The position numbers and the translations under genes were made by a program. Under the pieces are notes generated by a model that saw nothing but the letters and a program-made list of their open reading frames with translations, was not told the DNA's origin and did no database searches. From Lacisediminihabitans sp040549525 (GTDB lineage: Bacteria > Actinomycetota > Actinomycetes > Actinomycetales > Microbacteriaceae): a stretch of DNA of 64,000 nt. Positions 24,582 to 32,603 of this stretch are shown here, piece by piece. The stretch covers positions 1-64,000 of the forward strand of contig NZ_JBEPTM010000003.1 in assembly GCF_040549525.1 (NCBI RefSeq). Reading direction: 5' to 3'. The first letter of the stretch is position 1. Every line of letters starts with the position of its first letter.

Positions 24582-26669
24582 TCAGCCGAGAAGCGTCGGT
24601 CGCACCCAGTTCGCATCGTGAACATGCTGGTCGAGGAATGCGAAGACGGTCTCGTACCAGACCACGGCGTGCTGGGGTTTCAGCACCCAGTGATTCTCGT
24701 CAGGGAAGAGAAGGAACTTGTGCGGGGTCGTGCCGTCGGCAGCGGCATGGTGCTCGGCCAATTCGGACCAGAGTCGCAGGCTCTCCCCGACCGGAACGCG
24801 GTAGTCGTTATCCCCGTGGATCACCAGCATCGGCGTCACGATGTCCCGAACGCTGTGGTGCGGTGAGCTGTCGATCATGCCCTGAGGTGAGAAGATGCTC
24901 TGCCAGTACCAGGAATTGTCGGTGGTGCCGTTGAACTGGTCGAGCGCCCACAGGCTGGCGTGGCTGACGATCGCTCGGAAACGGGAGCTGTGCCCGGCCA
25001 CCCAGTTGGCCATGTAGCCCCCGAAGGATCCTCCGAGCGCCGCCGTGCGCGTCGCGTCGATGTCAGGGCGGGCTTCCGCGGCATCCGTGATCGCCATCAG
25101 GTCGGTGAAGGGCTTCGCGCCCCAGGCATCCCAACCCCTCGCGATGAAGTCGAGGCCGTAGCCGGTGGAAAGGGCGGGATCGGGCAGCAGCACCGCGTAC
25201 CCGCGCGCGACCGCGAGCGACGGGTTCCACCGCCAGCTCCAGGCGTTCCAACTGTTGAGCGGCCCGCCGTGAATCCAGAGCAGGAGCGGAGCCGGATGTT
25301 GCGGCGAGGCGCCCTCAGGAAGCAGCAGCCACGCGCGAACCCGCGCGCCATCCTCTGCGACAGTCTCGACCTCGGTGATCGACCCGGGCACCGAGGGAAG
25401 CTGCGCCGGTGTTGCGAGCGGGGTGACGACTCCCGATCGGTCGATGCGCACCGGATGCGGCGGCGTGACCCAGGACGACCGCAGCGCCACGAGTTCACCA
25501 GTCGCCCCGTCGACCGCGACATCGGTATAGCTGAAGTCGTCGACGGTGAGCCGGCTCGGGGCTCCACCATCGAGAGGCACCCGGAAGATGGGGCCGCGAC
25601 CGTCGTGGTCGGCAGTGACGATGAGGGAGTGGTCGTCGGCGTCGAAGACGAGGCTCGAGGCCCAGCGATCCCATCCCTCGGCGATGCGGCGGGGGTTGCC
25701 ACCGTCGATGTCGGCCACCCACAGTTCCTGGTCCGCCGGGCCGCTCGGAGTGCTGTATTCGGCACGAACGAAGGCGATCCGCGTGCCGTCGTGGCTCACG
25801 GCCGGCACCTCGAAGTCCACCCGTTCCTCGTCGAAGAGGGGCGTCGTCGCACCCGAATCGACGTCGATGGACACCAGGATGAAGCGACCGGCTCGCTGCT
25901 CCGCGACCCGTAGCGCAGCGATGAGGGTGTGACCGTCGGGGGTGAGTTCCTGACCGGCCGTGTCGGCGGTGCGGCCCGGGCTCGGCGTGAGGTCGCGCGG
26001 ATGAGGGAGGTCTGCGGGATAGGGTGCCGGCTCCGGGGGCGTGGCGGAAGGCTCGGCGGACATCGGCACGGCATCGGCCAGGTCGGAAAGGTCGAGCGCG
26101 AACAGATGCGGCTCGGCCGGCCCGAGGTCGTGGTCCCAATACCGCACGGGATAGGTCTCGTGCAGGATGGCGGTGACCTTCTTCGTCGTGCGTTCGGCGC
26201 GCGCCGCAGCCTCCGTCTCGAGACTGTCCGAGGACGGAAGGAGGTTCGCCGCGAGGATCACCCGATCGCTCCCGGTGGCGGTTGCGGCAATCGCGGACAC
26301 CCCGCCCGGCAGCCGGGTTACCGCTCGAGCCTCACCCCCGGCGGCAGGCAGGATCCAGAGCTGCGCGGCCTCCGTGTCCTTCTCTGCGGCGGCATCCGCA
26401 CGGGCGGAGATGAAGAGGATGTCGCCGGACCCGGTGAAAGCCACCCCGGATTCGCCCTTGGCCGAGCGGGTGAGCCGGGTCGGGGTGCCCGATCCGTCGG
26501 CCGGTACCGACCAGAGCGCGCGCTCGTAGGTGGTGCGGTCGCGGGACAGGGTCGCGACGGTGAGCACCACCGCGCGCCCGTCGGGAGAGAGGGCGAGGCC
26601 CTCCACCCGGGGAAGAGCGATGTAGCTCTCGAGGGACGCGAAGGGCAGAAGCTGAGTCTCAGTTGACAT
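24582..26669 (-). CDS. S9-family serine peptidase (acylaminoacyl/dipeptidyl peptidase type)
   Basis: 695 residues. The N-terminal two thirds (about 1-420) is a WD/DPP4-type beta-propeller (repeated LSPDGRAVVL, VSHDGTRIAFVRAEY). The C-terminal alpha/beta hydrolase has the nucleophile in LGGSFGGYMANW, the Asp in HGDNDYRVP and the His in DENHWVL. There is no signal peptide, so it is cytoplasmic and probably hydrolyses short or N-acylated peptides. ATG 26669 has GGAGGG directly upstream. It is divergent from the cytochrome b operon. Confidence 0.93.
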   Translation of the reverse strand: MSTETQLLPFASLESYIALPRVEGLALSPDGRAVVLTVATLSRDRTTYERALWSVPADGSGTPTRLTRSAKGESGVAFTGSGDILFISARADAAAEKDTEAAQLWILPAAGGEARAVTRLPGGVSAIAATATGSDRVILAANLLPSSDSLETEAAARAERTTKKVTAILHETYPVRYWDHDLGPAEPHLFALDLSDLADAVPMSAEPSATPPEPAPYPADLPHPRDLTPSPGRTADTAGQELTPDGHTLIAALRVAEQRAGRFILVSIDVDSGATTPLFDEERVDFEVPAVSHDGTRIAFVRAEYSTPSGPADQELWVADIDGGNPRRIAEGWDRWASSLVFDADDHSLIVTADHDGRGPIFRVPLDGGAPSRLTVDDFSYTDVAVDGATGELVALRSSWVTPPHPVRIDRSGVVTPLATPAQLPSVPGSITEVETVAEDGARVRAWLLLPEGASPQHPAPLLLWIHGGPLNSWNAWSWRWNPSLAVARGYAVLLPDPALSTGYGLDFIARGWDAWGAKPFTDLMAITDAAEARPDIDATRTAALGGSFGGYMANWVAGHSSRFRAIVSHASLWALDQFNGTTDNSWYWQSIFSPQGMIDSSPHHSVRDIVTPMLVIHGDNDYRVPVGESLRLWSELAEHHAAADGTTPHKFLLFPDENHWVLKPQHAVVWYETVFAFLDQHVHDANWVRPTLLG

Positions 26670-26817
26670 CCCTCCACGCTAGCCGCACATTGCGGCGATA
26701 TGGATTCGGTCGCGCTCCTGGGCTTCGCGGTTTCCCATCGAGAGACGGGACCAAAGACCCCACATCAGTATCGGCAGGAGACTAATTTTCAGGTAATCGA
26801 AATGCCGGGAGGTCAGT

Positions 26818-26982
26818 GTGCATGCTCTACTCGCAACAGTGATGGGGGACTCGTCCCCCACCTATTTGGGATGGGGTGTTTTCACCATCCAGATAGGCAA
26901 CTTCATCATCATCTCGGTGATGATAGTGCTGTTCGTCCTCGCCCTTGTTCTTCCATTCCCAGCGGGACGGAAGCGCAAATGA
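26818..26982 (+). CDS. 54-residue membrane protein leading the cytochrome b operon
   Basis: GTG 26818 follows GGGAGG at 5 bases. The product has one long hydrophobic helix (IGNFIIISVMIVLFVLALVL) and ends PFPAGRKRK. Its TGA overlaps the ATG of the cytochrome b gene (ATGA at 26979-26982), so translation is coupled and the protein is probably a small subunit of the same complex. No named family recognised. Confidence 0.75.
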   Translation: MHALLATVMGDSSPTYLGWGVFTIQIGNFIIISVMIVLFVLALVLPFPAGRKRK

Positions 26983-27701
26983 CACACATCGTGCAACAGC
27001 CGACCAGCGAGTCAACGGATTCGCCTGACCGGGGCCCCGACGAGGAGTTCTATACCTGGACCGGCAAGGCTCGGCGCTGGATGCTCAAGACCCTTCCGCC
27101 GGACAAGCTTCTTCCCGAGACGCAGCCGAGCTACGTCGCATCCTGGATCTACGTCTTCGGCATGGGCGCGATCGCCTCGCTCGTCGTCCTCATCGTCTCG
27201 GGTGTGGTGCTCGGCCTGAATGGACCGAGCTGGTGGCATCTCTCGTCCTTCGGCCACTTCATCAACAGCACGCACCTCTGGAGCGCGGAATTCTTCTTCC
27301 TCTTCATGGTCGTGCACCTGTGGGGCAAGTTCTGGATGGCATCCTGGCGTGGTGGGCGATTGCTCACCTGGATCACCGGGGTCGTCGCCTTCGCCGCGTC
27401 GATCGGTGCGGCATTCACCGGCTACCTCGTGCAGACCAACTTCGAGTCGGAGTGGATCTCGTACCAGGCGAAAGATGTCGTGAACGCGACAGGAATCGGC
27501 GCCTGGTTCAACCTGGCGAATGTCGGCCAGATGTTCATGTGGCACATTGTCCTGCTCCCGCTCGCGGTCGCCGCGATCGTGGCCCTGCACGTGCTGCTCG
27601 TCAGAGTGCACGGCGTGGTTGCCCCCATCGACGCTGCCGATACCGACACCCAACTGCGTGACGCGGTCATCCCCGAGCTCCATGACAAGGCAGACAAATG
27701 A
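26979..27701 (+). CDS. Cytochrome b6-type N-terminal cytochrome b
   Basis: 240 residues, four transmembrane helices. The two b-heme ligand pairs are visible: His-X13-His in helix B (THLWSAEFFFLFMVVHLW) and His-X14-His in helix D (WHIVLLPLAVAAIVALHV). The 14-residue spacing is that of cytochrome b6 rather than mitochondrial cytochrome b. The soluble N-terminus (about 45 residues) is acidic and polar. The protein stops after helix D, so the quinone-site C-terminal half must come from another polypeptide. No Rieske or cytochrome c/f gene is adjacent. ATGA overlaps on both sides bind it into a three-gene operon. Confidence 0.88.
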   Translation: MTHIVQQPTSESTDSPDRGPDEEFYTWTGKARRWMLKTLPPDKLLPETQPSYVASWIYVFGMGAIASLVVLIVSGVVLGLNGPSWWHLSSFGHFINSTHLWSAEFFFLFMVVHLWGKFWMASWRGGRLLTWITGVVAFAASIGAAFTGYLVQTNFESEWISYQAKDVVNATGIGAWFNLANVGQMFMWHIVLLPLAVAAIVALHVLLVRVHGVVAPIDAADTDTQLRDAVIPELHDKADK

Positions 27702-28648
27702 GTAAGCAACTGAGTGCGATGTCCTGGCGCAAGGGAAACGGCGTCGCCGGCCGCCCGTGGAACGGAGCCAAGCGCGAGTACGACCTGTTCAAGGAACTGA
27801 CCGTCGGAGTGATCGTGGTCAGCCTGTTGGTGGTCGCGGTCTCGGCGATCTTCAGTTCGCCCGACGACAAAAGCGTGACGCTCAAGTCCTGGGCCAATAG
27901 CCAGCCGAACGACTTCGTGGTCACCACGAATGCGGAACTCGGCCACACGAGCGACTCGGCCGGCTACGGACCTCCGTACAACTCCACGACGGACGCGAGC
28001 CAGACCATCGGCGCGCTCGACCTGCAGAGCCTCGCCGGGGTGAAGATTCCGATCGACTCGGCCAAGGACTTTGTGATCGGCCCGCTCAGCACCCTGCCGA
28101 ATACGCCCGCAGCGGTTTCTACGTGGAAGGCAGCGAGCAGCGCGCAACAGACCGCGTGGACGGATGCCTACGGCAAGGCCCTCGACACGGCCAAGGGTGA
28201 CCCGGCCGCCGTCGCTTCGGGGAACTACGGACCCGTTCCGGCGATCACCGGTGAGCTTCTCACCATGGCAAAGCAGGGATCGCTTGACAGCGTGCTCAAT
28301 GCTGGTGGTTCGTTCTACAACTTCAACTACACCAGGTCGATGTTGTTCCTCGGGGACAGTGCGTACTTCACCGACCTCGCGACGAGTCTTCACCTGACCG
28401 GCGACCAGTGGGGCATGATCAACGGAATCGGTTACTACCCCGGCCAGTCCTGGCTGTGGATGTTCTCGCTCTTCTACCAGATCGAGCCGTTCAAGTCCCT
28501 CCCCAACGCGGACTTGGTCATCATCCTTATCGTCGCGGCGCTGACGATGGTGCTCATGATTGTGCCGCTCATCCCCGGCCTGCGGGATCTGCCTCGGCTC
28601 ATCCCGATTCACCGCCTGATTTGGAAGGACTACTACAAACGGCGTTAG
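27698..28648 (+). CDS. Membrane partner protein of the cytochrome b (unknown family)
   Basis: 316 residues. One helix near the N-terminus (about 35-55, TVGVIVVSLLVVAVSAIF), a large soluble domain of about 215 residues, then a C-terminal hydrophobic helix (ADLVIILIVAALTMVLMIVPLIPGL) followed by a basic segment ending KDYYKRR. It has no CxxCH heme motif and no Rieske Cys-His motif. The ATG overlaps the cytochrome b stop, so it is very likely a subunit of the same complex. It resembles nothing I can name with confidence. Confidence 0.75.
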   Translation: MSKQLSAMSWRKGNGVAGRPWNGAKREYDLFKELTVGVIVVSLLVVAVSAIFSSPDDKSVTLKSWANSQPNDFVVTTNAELGHTSDSAGYGPPYNSTTDASQTIGALDLQSLAGVKIPIDSAKDFVIGPLSTLPNTPAAVSTWKAASSAQQTAWTDAYGKALDTAKGDPAAVASGNYGPVPAITGELLTMAKQGSLDSVLNAGGSFYNFNYTRSMLFLGDSAYFTDLATSLHLTGDQWGMINGIGYYPGQSWLWMFSLFYQIEPFKSLPNADLVIILIVAALTMVLMIVPLIPGLRDLPRLIPIHRLIWKDYYKRR

Positions 28649-28657
28649 CGTTACCGC

Positions 28658-28698
28658 ATTCCCCGGTCTCCTCGGCCTAACCCCTGAGACCGGGGAAT
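28658..28698. terminator. Hairpin between cytochrome b operon and acyl-CoA synthetase gene
   Basis: Perfect 13-bp stem ATTCCCCGGTCTC (28658-28670) with GAGACCGGGGAAT (28686-28698), 15-base loop. The right arm lies within the last codons of the minus-strand synthetase gene. No T-run on either side, so termination is plausible but not certain. Confidence 0.6.
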
Positions 28699-30380
28699 TC
28701 GTCGTCTCGCCACTCCACTGCCACGATCGCGCCGAAGGCGACTCCCTCTTCGCGCTCGCGCAGTTCCACGCGGCGGATCTTGCCGGAGATCGTCTTCGGC
28801 AGCTCCATGAACTCGATTCGGCGGATGCGCTGGAACGGTGCGAGCTTCGCGCGGGCGTAGACCAGGATCTCGCGCGCGGTGTCGGCCGAGGGCTCGAACC
28901 CGGCCGCGAGCACGACGTAGGCCTTCGGCACGGCCAGGCGCACGGCATCCGGAGCGGGCACGATCGCGGCTTCGGCCACCGCCGGATGCTCGATCAGCAC
29001 GCTCTCGAGCTCGAAGGGGCTGATCTTGTAGTCGGAGGCCTTGAACACGTCGTCGGTGCGACCGATGTACGTGATGTAGCCATCGGCATCTCGCGCCGCG
29101 ATGTCGCCGGTGTGGAAGTAGCCGTCGTGCATGGTGCGAGCGTTTCGATCGGCATCCCCGACGTAGCCGGTCGTGAGGTTGACCGGGTGGCGGCTGAGGT
29201 CGACACAGATCTCGCCCTCTTCGGCGACGTCGCCCGAGATCGGGTCGACGAGCACGATGGGGCTGCCGGGAAGCGGTCGGCCCATCGATCCGTCCTTCAC
29301 GAGGGATCCCGGGGTGTTTCCGACCACAGCGGTCATCTCGGTCTGGCCGTAACCGTCGCGGATGGTCAGTCCCCAGTGGGAGCGCACCTGGCTGATCACC
29401 TCGGGGTTGAGGGGCTCACCGGCTGAGATCGCTTCCCGCAGGTCGCCGCTGCCGCCCGTGAGGTCGGACTGGATGAGCATGCGCCAGACGGTCGGCGGCG
29501 CGCAGAACGACGTCACGTGTTCCTGACGGATCTTCTGCAGCAGGGATGCGGCATCGAAGCGACCGTAGTTGTAGACGAAGATCGTCGACTCGGCGATCCA
29601 TGGCGCGAAGAAGCAACTCCAGGCGTGCTTCGCCCAGCCGGGGGAGCTGATCGCCAGGTGAACGTCCCCGGCCTTCAGCCCCAGCCAGTACATGGTCGAG
29701 AGATGGCCGACCGGGTAGGACACCTGGGTGTGTTCGACCAGCTTCGGCCGCGTGGTCGTGCCCGAGGTGAAATAGAGAAGCAGGCGGTCGTGGGAGGCCG
29801 TCTTCGGGTGGGGCAGCGGCGCAGCCGGCGCGGCGAAGGCATCCGTGAAATCGATCCAGGGTGCGGCTCCGTCACCCACCCTGATGCGGGTGAAATCGCC
29901 GGGTACTTCATCGAACTTGTCCACGTCGGCGGATGCGGCGATCACGTGCCGCACGCCTCCCCGCTGCATCCGGTCGATGAGATCCGCAGTGCCGAGCGCG
30001 GTCGTGGTCGGCAGGATCACGGCGCCGATCTTCATGATGCCGAGCATCGAATCCCACAGCTCGACCTGGTTGCCGAGCATGAGCATGACGGCGTCACCGC
30101 GCTTCACCCCCAGGCCCTGCAACCACCGGCCGACCTGGTCGGACCGCGTCGCCATGTCGTCGAAGGTGAATCGGGCGGTCGATCCATCCTCCTCGGCGAT
30201 CACGAGGGCGGGTCTGGTGTTACCCCGAGCGATGGCATCGAACCAGTCGATGCCCCAGTTGAAAGTGTCACCGACATCGGGCCAGCGGAACGTGCGCACG
30301 GCACCGTCGTAGTCGTCTCGAAGGGCGACCAACTGGTCGCGGGCGGCTCGAAAACTGTCGGTTGCGGGACTGTGCGACAC
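28677..30380 (-). CDS. AMP-forming acyl-CoA synthetase (medium-chain/ACSM-like)
   Basis: 567 residues from GTG 30380 (AAGGAG 9 bases upstream). Motifs: LYFTSGTTTRPKLVEHTQ (AMP-binding loop), ISAGEPLNPEVISQVRSHWG and RDGYGQTEMTAVVGN (core), YFHTGDIAARDADGYITYIGR (hinge), and ELPKTISGKIRRVELRERE with the catalytic Lys. The phosphate loop reads SGTTTRPK rather than SGTTGxPK. The N-terminus (FNWGIDWFDAIA) is typical of the butyryl/medium-chain group. It stands alone and is convergent with the cytochrome b operon. Confidence 0.9.
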   Translation of the reverse strand: MSHSPATDSFRAARDQLVALRDDYDGAVRTFRWPDVGDTFNWGIDWFDAIARGNTRPALVIAEEDGSTARFTFDDMATRSDQVGRWLQGLGVKRGDAVMLMLGNQVELWDSMLGIMKIGAVILPTTTALGTADLIDRMQRGGVRHVIAASADVDKFDEVPGDFTRIRVGDGAAPWIDFTDAFAAPAAPLPHPKTASHDRLLLYFTSGTTTRPKLVEHTQVSYPVGHLSTMYWLGLKAGDVHLAISSPGWAKHAWSCFFAPWIAESTIFVYNYGRFDAASLLQKIRQEHVTSFCAPPTVWRMLIQSDLTGGSGDLREAISAGEPLNPEVISQVRSHWGLTIRDGYGQTEMTAVVGNTPGSLVKDGSMGRPLPGSPIVLVDPISGDVAEEGEICVDLSRHPVNLTTGYVGDADRNARTMHDGYFHTGDIAARDADGYITYIGRTDDVFKASDYKISPFELESVLIEHPAVAEAAIVPAPDAVRLAVPKAYVVLAAGFEPSADTAREILVYARAKLAPFQRIRRIEFMELPKTISGKIRRVELREREEGVAFGAIVAVEWRDDEFPGLRG

Positions 30381-30433
30381 CGGTGGCGCTCCTTGGGATT
30401 GGATACTCGATCGTATCGCGGGTCGCCGTGCGC

Positions 30434-31159
30434 CTAGTTCGCGCGCAGGTCCCGGGCCAACTGCTCGTACTGCGCTGCCCGTAACTCTTTCTCTTCTGCG
30501 GTGGCGCTCGGGAACGGAGTGCTCGGAGAATCGGCGCGCTGTGGGCCCGCCGCAATGACCGCAGGGCGCGATCCGCTCGAGATCTTGTCGATCCAGGCCA
30601 AAGCCACCGCGGAGAAGATGAAGACGGTGTGGATGATGACCTGCCAGAACACGCCCTCGGGGGTGTAGACCTCGTCGGTGACCTCATCGACCACGATGTT
30701 CTTCGCCCCGAGATCGTTGACGCCGATGAAGGTCTTGAGAAGATGGATGGAGGAGATCCCGATGATCGCCATGGCGAGCTTCACCTTGAGCACATTCGCG
30801 TTCACGTGCGACAGCCATTCCGGCTGGTCGGGATGCCCATCGATCCTGATGCGCGACACGAAGGTCTCATACCCGCCGATGATCACCATGATCAGCAGGT
30901 TGGCGATCATCACCACGTCGATGAGTCCGAGCACGCCGAGCATGATCTCGGCCTCCTTGATCTCCAGCGGATGCGCAAGCACCTTCTCGCCCAGGTGGTA
31001 CAGCTCCACCATGAAGACGACGACGTAGATCAGTTGGGCGACGATGAGCCCGACGTAGAGCGGGGCCTGCAGCCAGCGGCTGAAGAAGATCAGATAGCCG
31101 ATTCCGGAGACTCCGGCGGGTTGTGGGCGGTATTCGCGGAGCTGGTTGGGCGACGTCAT
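30434..31159 (-). CDS. YqhA/TIGR00645-type (UPF0114) membrane protein
   Basis: 241 residues from ATG 31159 with GAGG upstream. Several helices: APLYVGLIVAQLIYVVVFMVE, LGVLGLIDVVMIANLLIMVIIGGYE, LKVKLAMAIIGISSIHLLK and a C-terminal VIIHTVFIFSAVALAWIDKI. The pattern GGYETFVSRI with ISSIHLLKTFI is characteristic of the YqhA family. Function unknown. It is 73 bases downstream of terC on the same strand, so it may be co-transcribed and share its manganese control. Confidence 0.85.
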   Translation of the reverse strand: MTSPNQLREYRPQPAGVSGIGYLIFFSRWLQAPLYVGLIVAQLIYVVVFMVELYHLGEKVLAHPLEIKEAEIMLGVLGLIDVVMIANLLIMVIIGGYETFVSRIRIDGHPDQPEWLSHVNANVLKVKLAMAIIGISSIHLLKTFIGVNDLGAKNIVVDEVTDEVYTPEGVFWQVIIHTVFIFSAVALAWIDKISSGSRPAVIAAGPQRADSPSTPFPSATAEEKELRAAQYEQLARDLRAN

Positions 31160-31231
31160 GGGAGGTCCTCGAGGCTGGGATCGGTCGGTTGTCGGTTGGC
31201 GGAGGCGCTGCATCCGTCTGATGGGAGGGGA

Positions 31232-32200
31232 TCAGGGCGTGCGAACTCGCGCATCGCCCCGCGTCTTGCGCAGGCTGAGCGCGGTGGCGACGGCGATGGT
31301 GAGGCCGATGAAGAGCAGGGAGAACCAGATCGGGATTTCGGGAGCCCAGCCCACCGATCGACCCCCGTTGATGAACGGCAGCTCGTTGACGTGGAGTGCG
31401 TGCAGCACCAGCTTCACGCCGATGAAGCCGAGGATGACCGCGAGCCCCTGAGCGAGGTAGACGAGCCTCTCGAGCAGCCCACCGATGAGGAAATAGAGCT
31501 GGCGCAGTCCCATCAGAGCGAAGGCATTCGCGGTGAACACGATGTACGCCTCGTCGGTCAGTCCGTAGATCGCGGGAATCGAGTCCACCGCGAAGACCAG
31601 GTCGATGAAGCCGATCGCAACGATCGTGAGCAGCATCGGGGTGAAGAATCGCTTGCCCTCGATCTTCACCGTGATGCGATCACCATGGAACGTCTCGGTG
31701 ATGGGCAGCATCCGGCGGGCGAGATTCACGACGCGCCCATGGGCCGGGTCGCTCTCGTGCGAGCTGAAGGCCTGCCGGTAGGCCAGCACGAGCAGCAGCG
31801 CACCGAAGATGTAGAAGATCCAGGAGTAGTTCTCGATCAGGGCAGCACCGACAGCGATGAACGCGCCACGCATGATCAGGGCGATGACGATCCCGATCAT
31901 CAGCACCTTCTGCTGGAACTGTCTCGGCACCGCGAAGCCGGTCATCACGATGAGGAAGACGAAGAGATTGTCGATCGAGAGGGCCTTCTCGGTCAGGTAC
32001 CCGGCGAAGTACTCCCCGCCGAAGTCCCAGCCGGACACCAGCCCGAAGAGCAGGGCGAGGCCGATATAGAAACCCGACCAGCGGGCGGATTCACCGATGC
32101 TCGGCGTGTGCGGCCTGCGCACGTGAACGAAGAACTCGAACACGAAGAAACCGATCGTGATCGCGATCGTGATGATCCAGATGAGCGGCGTGATCGCCAT
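31232..32200 (-). CDS. TerC-family membrane protein (probable Mn2+ exporter), copy 1
   Basis: 322 residues from ATG 32200 (AAGGAG, 5-base spacing). About nine helices; TerC motifs ALSIDNLFVFLIVM, ALIENYSWIFYIFGALLL, DLVFAVDSIPAIYGLT and FALMGLRQLYFLIGGLLERL are all present, with the acidic residues expected for metal binding. Relatives such as E. coli Alx and B. subtilis YkoY export Mn2+ (family knowledge). It is preceded by its own yybP-ykoY-type riboswitch and is divergent from a second terC. Confidence 0.92.
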   Translation of the reverse strand: MAITPLIWIITIAITIGFFVFEFFVHVRRPHTPSIGESARWSGFYIGLALLFGLVSGWDFGGEYFAGYLTEKALSIDNLFVFLIVMTGFAVPRQFQQKVLMIGIVIALIMRGAFIAVGAALIENYSWIFYIFGALLLVLAYRQAFSSHESDPAHGRVVNLARRMLPITETFHGDRITVKIEGKRFFTPMLLTIVAIGFIDLVFAVDSIPAIYGLTDEAYIVFTANAFALMGLRQLYFLIGGLLERLVYLAQGLAVILGFIGVKLVLHALHVNELPFINGGRSVGWAPEIPIWFSLLFIGLTIAVATALSLRKTRGDARVRTP

Positions 32201-32207
32201 GGGAACT

Positions 32208-32235
32208 CCTTGGTCTGTCGATGAACGGACCAAGG
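32208..32235 (-). promoter_or_regulatory. Shine-Dalgarno sequestering hairpin of terC copy 1
   Basis: On the minus strand CCTTGGTC (32235-32228) can pair perfectly with GACCAAGG (32215-32208), whose 3' end is part of the AAGGAG ribosome site. The left arm also forms the closing stem of the riboswitch aptamer, so the two pairings exclude each other. Confidence 0.75.
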
Positions 32236-32326
32236 TCTCTTCCACCCCGAGGAATCGGGGCAAGCCGCCCGGAACACTGTGCGGTGTTCGTATTGACGAA
32301 TCGGCTTCGTGGGAATACTCCCCTTG
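32231..32326 (-). ncRNA. yybP-ykoY-type manganese riboswitch upstream of terC copy 1
   Basis: Minus-strand leader with the class hallmark GGGGAGTA near the 5' end, a CGTCAA loop sequence, and a closing stem CAAGG/CCTTG. The 3' part GGAAGAGACCTTGG matches the copy upstream of terC 2 and resembles the AAGACCTTT end of known members. Binding of Mn2+ would form the closing stem and free the ribosome site. Confidence 0.85.
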
Positions 32327-32334
32327 CTGTGCTG

Positions 32335-32340
32335 AGACTA
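32335..32340 (-). promoter_or_regulatory. -10 box for terC copy 1 transcript
   Basis: TAGTCT on the minus strand, 8 bases before the aptamer; this spacing is mirrored exactly on the other side. Confidence 0.5.
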
Positions 32341-32429
32341 TTGCAGGGTTCCTGAGCGCAGCCCCTGAAGCGGAGAGGGATGTTTCTCGCTGAGAGAGGC
32401 GCCCGGTTCTTCGAGCTCCACCAGCCGCC

Positions 32430-32435
32430 TAGGAT
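32430..32435 (+). promoter_or_regulatory. -10 box for terC copy 2 transcript
   Basis: TAGGAT, 8 bases before the aptamer start. No strong -35 visible. Confidence 0.5.
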
Positions 32436-32443
32436 TGTCTACG

Positions 32444-32561
32444 CGAAGGGGAGTATTCCCACGGGCGGTCAACGCCTTACTCCGCACCCGTCAAGACGGT
32501 CACCGCTGATGCTGGCCCGGGTGCGGCGGTGTCGGCCGGTTCGGCGCGGAAGAGACTTTCG
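32444..32561 (+). ncRNA. yybP-ykoY-type manganese riboswitch upstream of terC copy 2
   Basis: Begins CGAAGGGGAGTATTCCCACG (the 18-base AAGGGGAGTATTCCCACG is shared with the divergent copy). It has GGTCAA and CCGTCAAGACGG loop sequences and closes with GGAAGAGACTTTCG, which pairs with CGAAGG. The closing stem differs from that of copy 1 yet still pairs, which is covariation. CTTTC of the closing stem can alternatively pair with GAAAG of the ribosome site at 32593-32598. Confidence 0.85.
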
Positions 32562-32603
32562 GGATTTCGGCGTACCCACGTCATCCTCTCCTGAAAGGCC
32601 GAT

